This document shows positions 62,616 to 64,000 of a stretch of 64,000 nt of DNA, piece after piece. This DNA comes from UBA2336 sp031395485 (lineage in GTDB: Bacteria > Bacteroidota > Bacteroidia > Cytophagales > Cyclobacteriaceae). The notes beneath the pieces were generated by a model, which worked only from the letters and a program-made list of their open reading frames with translations, was not told the origin of the DNA and made no database searches. Position 1 is the first letter of the stretch, and every line of letters starts with the position of its first letter. The position numbers and the translations under genes are program-made. Where the stretch lies: NCBI GenBank assembly GCA_031395485.1, contig JANNUS010000002.1, positions 1 to 64,000 of the forward strand, written 5' to 3'.

Positions 62616-64000
62616 TTACCGAATCATTGTAATATCTCCAATTTGCGTTGTCCTTCGGCCATCATCAAACTCCAGATTAAGTTTATATACGTACACGCCT
62701 GCCGGTAGCAGATTACTATTTTGGTCATAGCCGTTCCATCCAATCTCTTTATCTCTACTTTGAAACACCAAATTTCCCCAACGATCAAAAACTTGCATAA
62801 TAAACCCATTGTCTACCACACCGCGGGTAAACGGTAGAAACACATCATTAAATTTCCCCGTGTTCGCGTACACCCTACCATCATTTGGCCCCGATGGGTC
62901 TGGCGTAAACGCATTGGGTATGGTTGTTCCGCTACCTGCCTTAACATTGATCGTGCGTTGAGAAGAGTCGCTGCAAACAATACCATCATCGTGAACGTTC
63001 TCTACCTTTAATTCAACATCGTACAAGCCTTCTAAATCGAAAGTATAGAAATCATTCTCTAGCGTTGATGTTGCATTGTCATCAAAATCCCAATAAAAAT
63101 TCATCGGGTAAATTGCATTTGTTACCGGATCGGCAGGCCGATAACTTTGATCACCCCTAAACTCAAATCGGGTATCGGTAAATCCTAACGGGGGTCTTGG
63201 ATTAAAAATAGCTTGTGGATATTCATAAACCTTTATACCACTAACGATAAAGGTCTCCTCTAATCCTAGTGCATCCAGTGATGCAATAAGCACAAGATCA
63301 TACTCGCCTGGTTCGGCAATAATAAATGTTGGCTCTAGCAATGTAGAAAGCGATACGGTATCATCTGGCTGCTCAACGTTTCGTAGTATCCAAACAAACT
63401 CATCGGCTGCTCCTGATGAGTTGACTGTAGTTATGGTTAGCGGAGTACAGGAAGAAGTAATGGGCACACTGAACAATGCGCTAAAATCAGGTACTGTTAT
63501 TACAACTGTTCTACTCCGTGTGGTAACGCAACTTTCGCCCACCAGTTCGGCAGCAAGGTTAACAACTTTTAAAATAATACTCTTAGAGCCCGGTGAACTG
63601 TAATCAATATTCCAAACCGGGCCAGCTCCTACTGCTGTCTCTGGGTTTGAGTTTGATCCAAAATTCCACTCATATCTAAAAATTGCATCATCGGAAGGAA
63701 CGGATGTATTCGTGTATACTATAGGAGTTTGCCCTCCAATATATTCAGGCGCTGGCGGATTAAATGTAAAGTCTGCTGTTACCCCTCTGAATACATAAAC
63801 GTCCATCGTATCGGCATCAAAACACGCATTCGTATTCGAGCCACGATAAATCATTTCATATGCCAACGGATTTGTCGTTGTTGTATTTGCGAATACAATA
63901 GTTGGAGATACATCCGGAAGTTGTACAGGCACATCACCACTTCCCTTTATTTTGTAACTCCAAAGGTGAGTACTTGCACCTAAAGACTGATTAATAAACT
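62616..64000 (-). CDS. PKD-domain surface protein with T9SS C-terminal signal (partial, cut by window end)
   Basis: At least 461 codons are visible; the frame stays open to the window edge, so the true start is outside. PKD-like domains (YEWNFGSNSNPETAVGAGP, FYWDFDDNATSTLENDFYTF) precede the type B sorting domain: IPNAFTPDPSGPNDGRVY, MQVFDRWGNLVFQSRDKEIG and IGDITMIR at the end. The protein parallels the 1261-aa PKD protein and forms a unit with the PorP/SprF gene after it. Confidence 0.9.
   Translation of the reverse strand, partial: FINQSLGASTHLWSYKIKGSGDVPVQLPDVSPTIVFANTTTTNPLAYEMIYRGSNTNACFDADTMDVYVFRGVTADFTFNPPAPEYIGGQTPIVYTNTSVPSDDAIFRYEWNFGSNSNPETAVGAGPVWNIDYSSPGSKSIILKVVNLAAELVGESCVTTRSRTVVITVPDFSALFSVPITSSCTPLTITTVNSSGAADEFVWILRNVEQPDDTVSLSTLLEPTFIIAEPGEYDLVLIASLDALGLEETFIVSGIKVYEYPQAIFNPRPPLGFTDTRFEFRGDQSYRPADPVTNAIYPMNFYWDFDDNATSTLENDFYTFDLEGLYDVELKVENVHDDGIVCSDSSQRTINVKAGSGTTIPNAFTPDPSGPNDGRVYANTGKFNDVFLPFTRGVVDNGFIMQVFDRWGNLVFQSRDKEIGWNGYDQNSNLLPAGVYVYKLNLEFDDGRRTTQIGDITMIR

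Overview
The window comes from a member of the Bacteroidota, most likely a Cytophagales-type gliding or polymer-degrading bacterium. The evidence is a pair of PorP/SprF genes interleaved with giant PKD proteins that carry gliding/type IX secretion C-terminal domains, a TamL-type lipoprotein, BatB/BatC, an E1 alpha-beta fusion, a bTHX ribosomal protein, a Bacteroidota-style small SRP RNA, and two-part RHS proteins. The genes are densely packed, with many 1-4 bp overlaps. Nothing looks phage-like.

Layout. (1) 1-7113, minus strand: a carbohydrate block with a GMC oxidoreductase (cut by the window edge), an aquaporin with an unusual Cys/His tail, a glycogen-debranching-type enzyme, a GH63-type glucosidase and an SDR dehydrogenase. 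(2) 7193-10739, minus: a small regulatory module made of a sigma-54 activator (PAS/GAF/AAA+/Fis), then two tandem palindromes and a sigma-54-like promoter, then a cysteine-less thioredoxin-like protein and a Crp/Fnr regulator. (3) 10990-25318: mixed housekeeping genes, including a half-size TauE/SafE protein, BatB-BatC, a thiolase, a MORN-repeat protein, purC, a STAS protein, rnz, a YhhQ transporter, a TrmH-type methylase, tamL, and a lipoprotein fusing an intradiol-dioxygenase-like domain to a thioredoxin-like domain. (4) 25380-31229: the E1 alpha/beta fusion, a TPR histidine kinase and a MATE exporter. (5) 31271-38802: a complete tryptophan operon, trpE-G-D-C-F-B-A-aroF, headed by a Trp-rich leader peptide and a strong attenuator. 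The leader start codon overlaps the stop codon of the bTHX gene.

(6) 39035-42211: a GNAT acetyltransferase, a small hypothetical gene, SRP RNA, a fructose-6-phosphate aldolase/transaldolase, a MntA-HepT toxin-antitoxin pair and ftsE. (7) 42158-54006: an accessory block bounded by a ~97-bp imperfect direct repeat. It holds an outer-membrane/coiled-coil protein, a REP-associated transposase with its own palindromes, remnants of a second REP family including a 136-bp MITE-like element, and an RHS operon (1128 aa, 139 aa, 1568 aa, then a small membrane protein that may be an immunity protein). (8) 53987-56515: ECF sigma factor, its probable anti-sigma partner and cca. (9) 56592-64000: two tandem [PKD/T9SS protein + PorP/SprF] units, the last cut by the window end.

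The most notable signals are the trp attenuator coupled to a ribosomal-protein gene, the self-contained sigma-54 activator/target module, and the RHS operon inside a duplicated-boundary island with two REP families. All functional statements rest on motif recognition and context; no database search was run.
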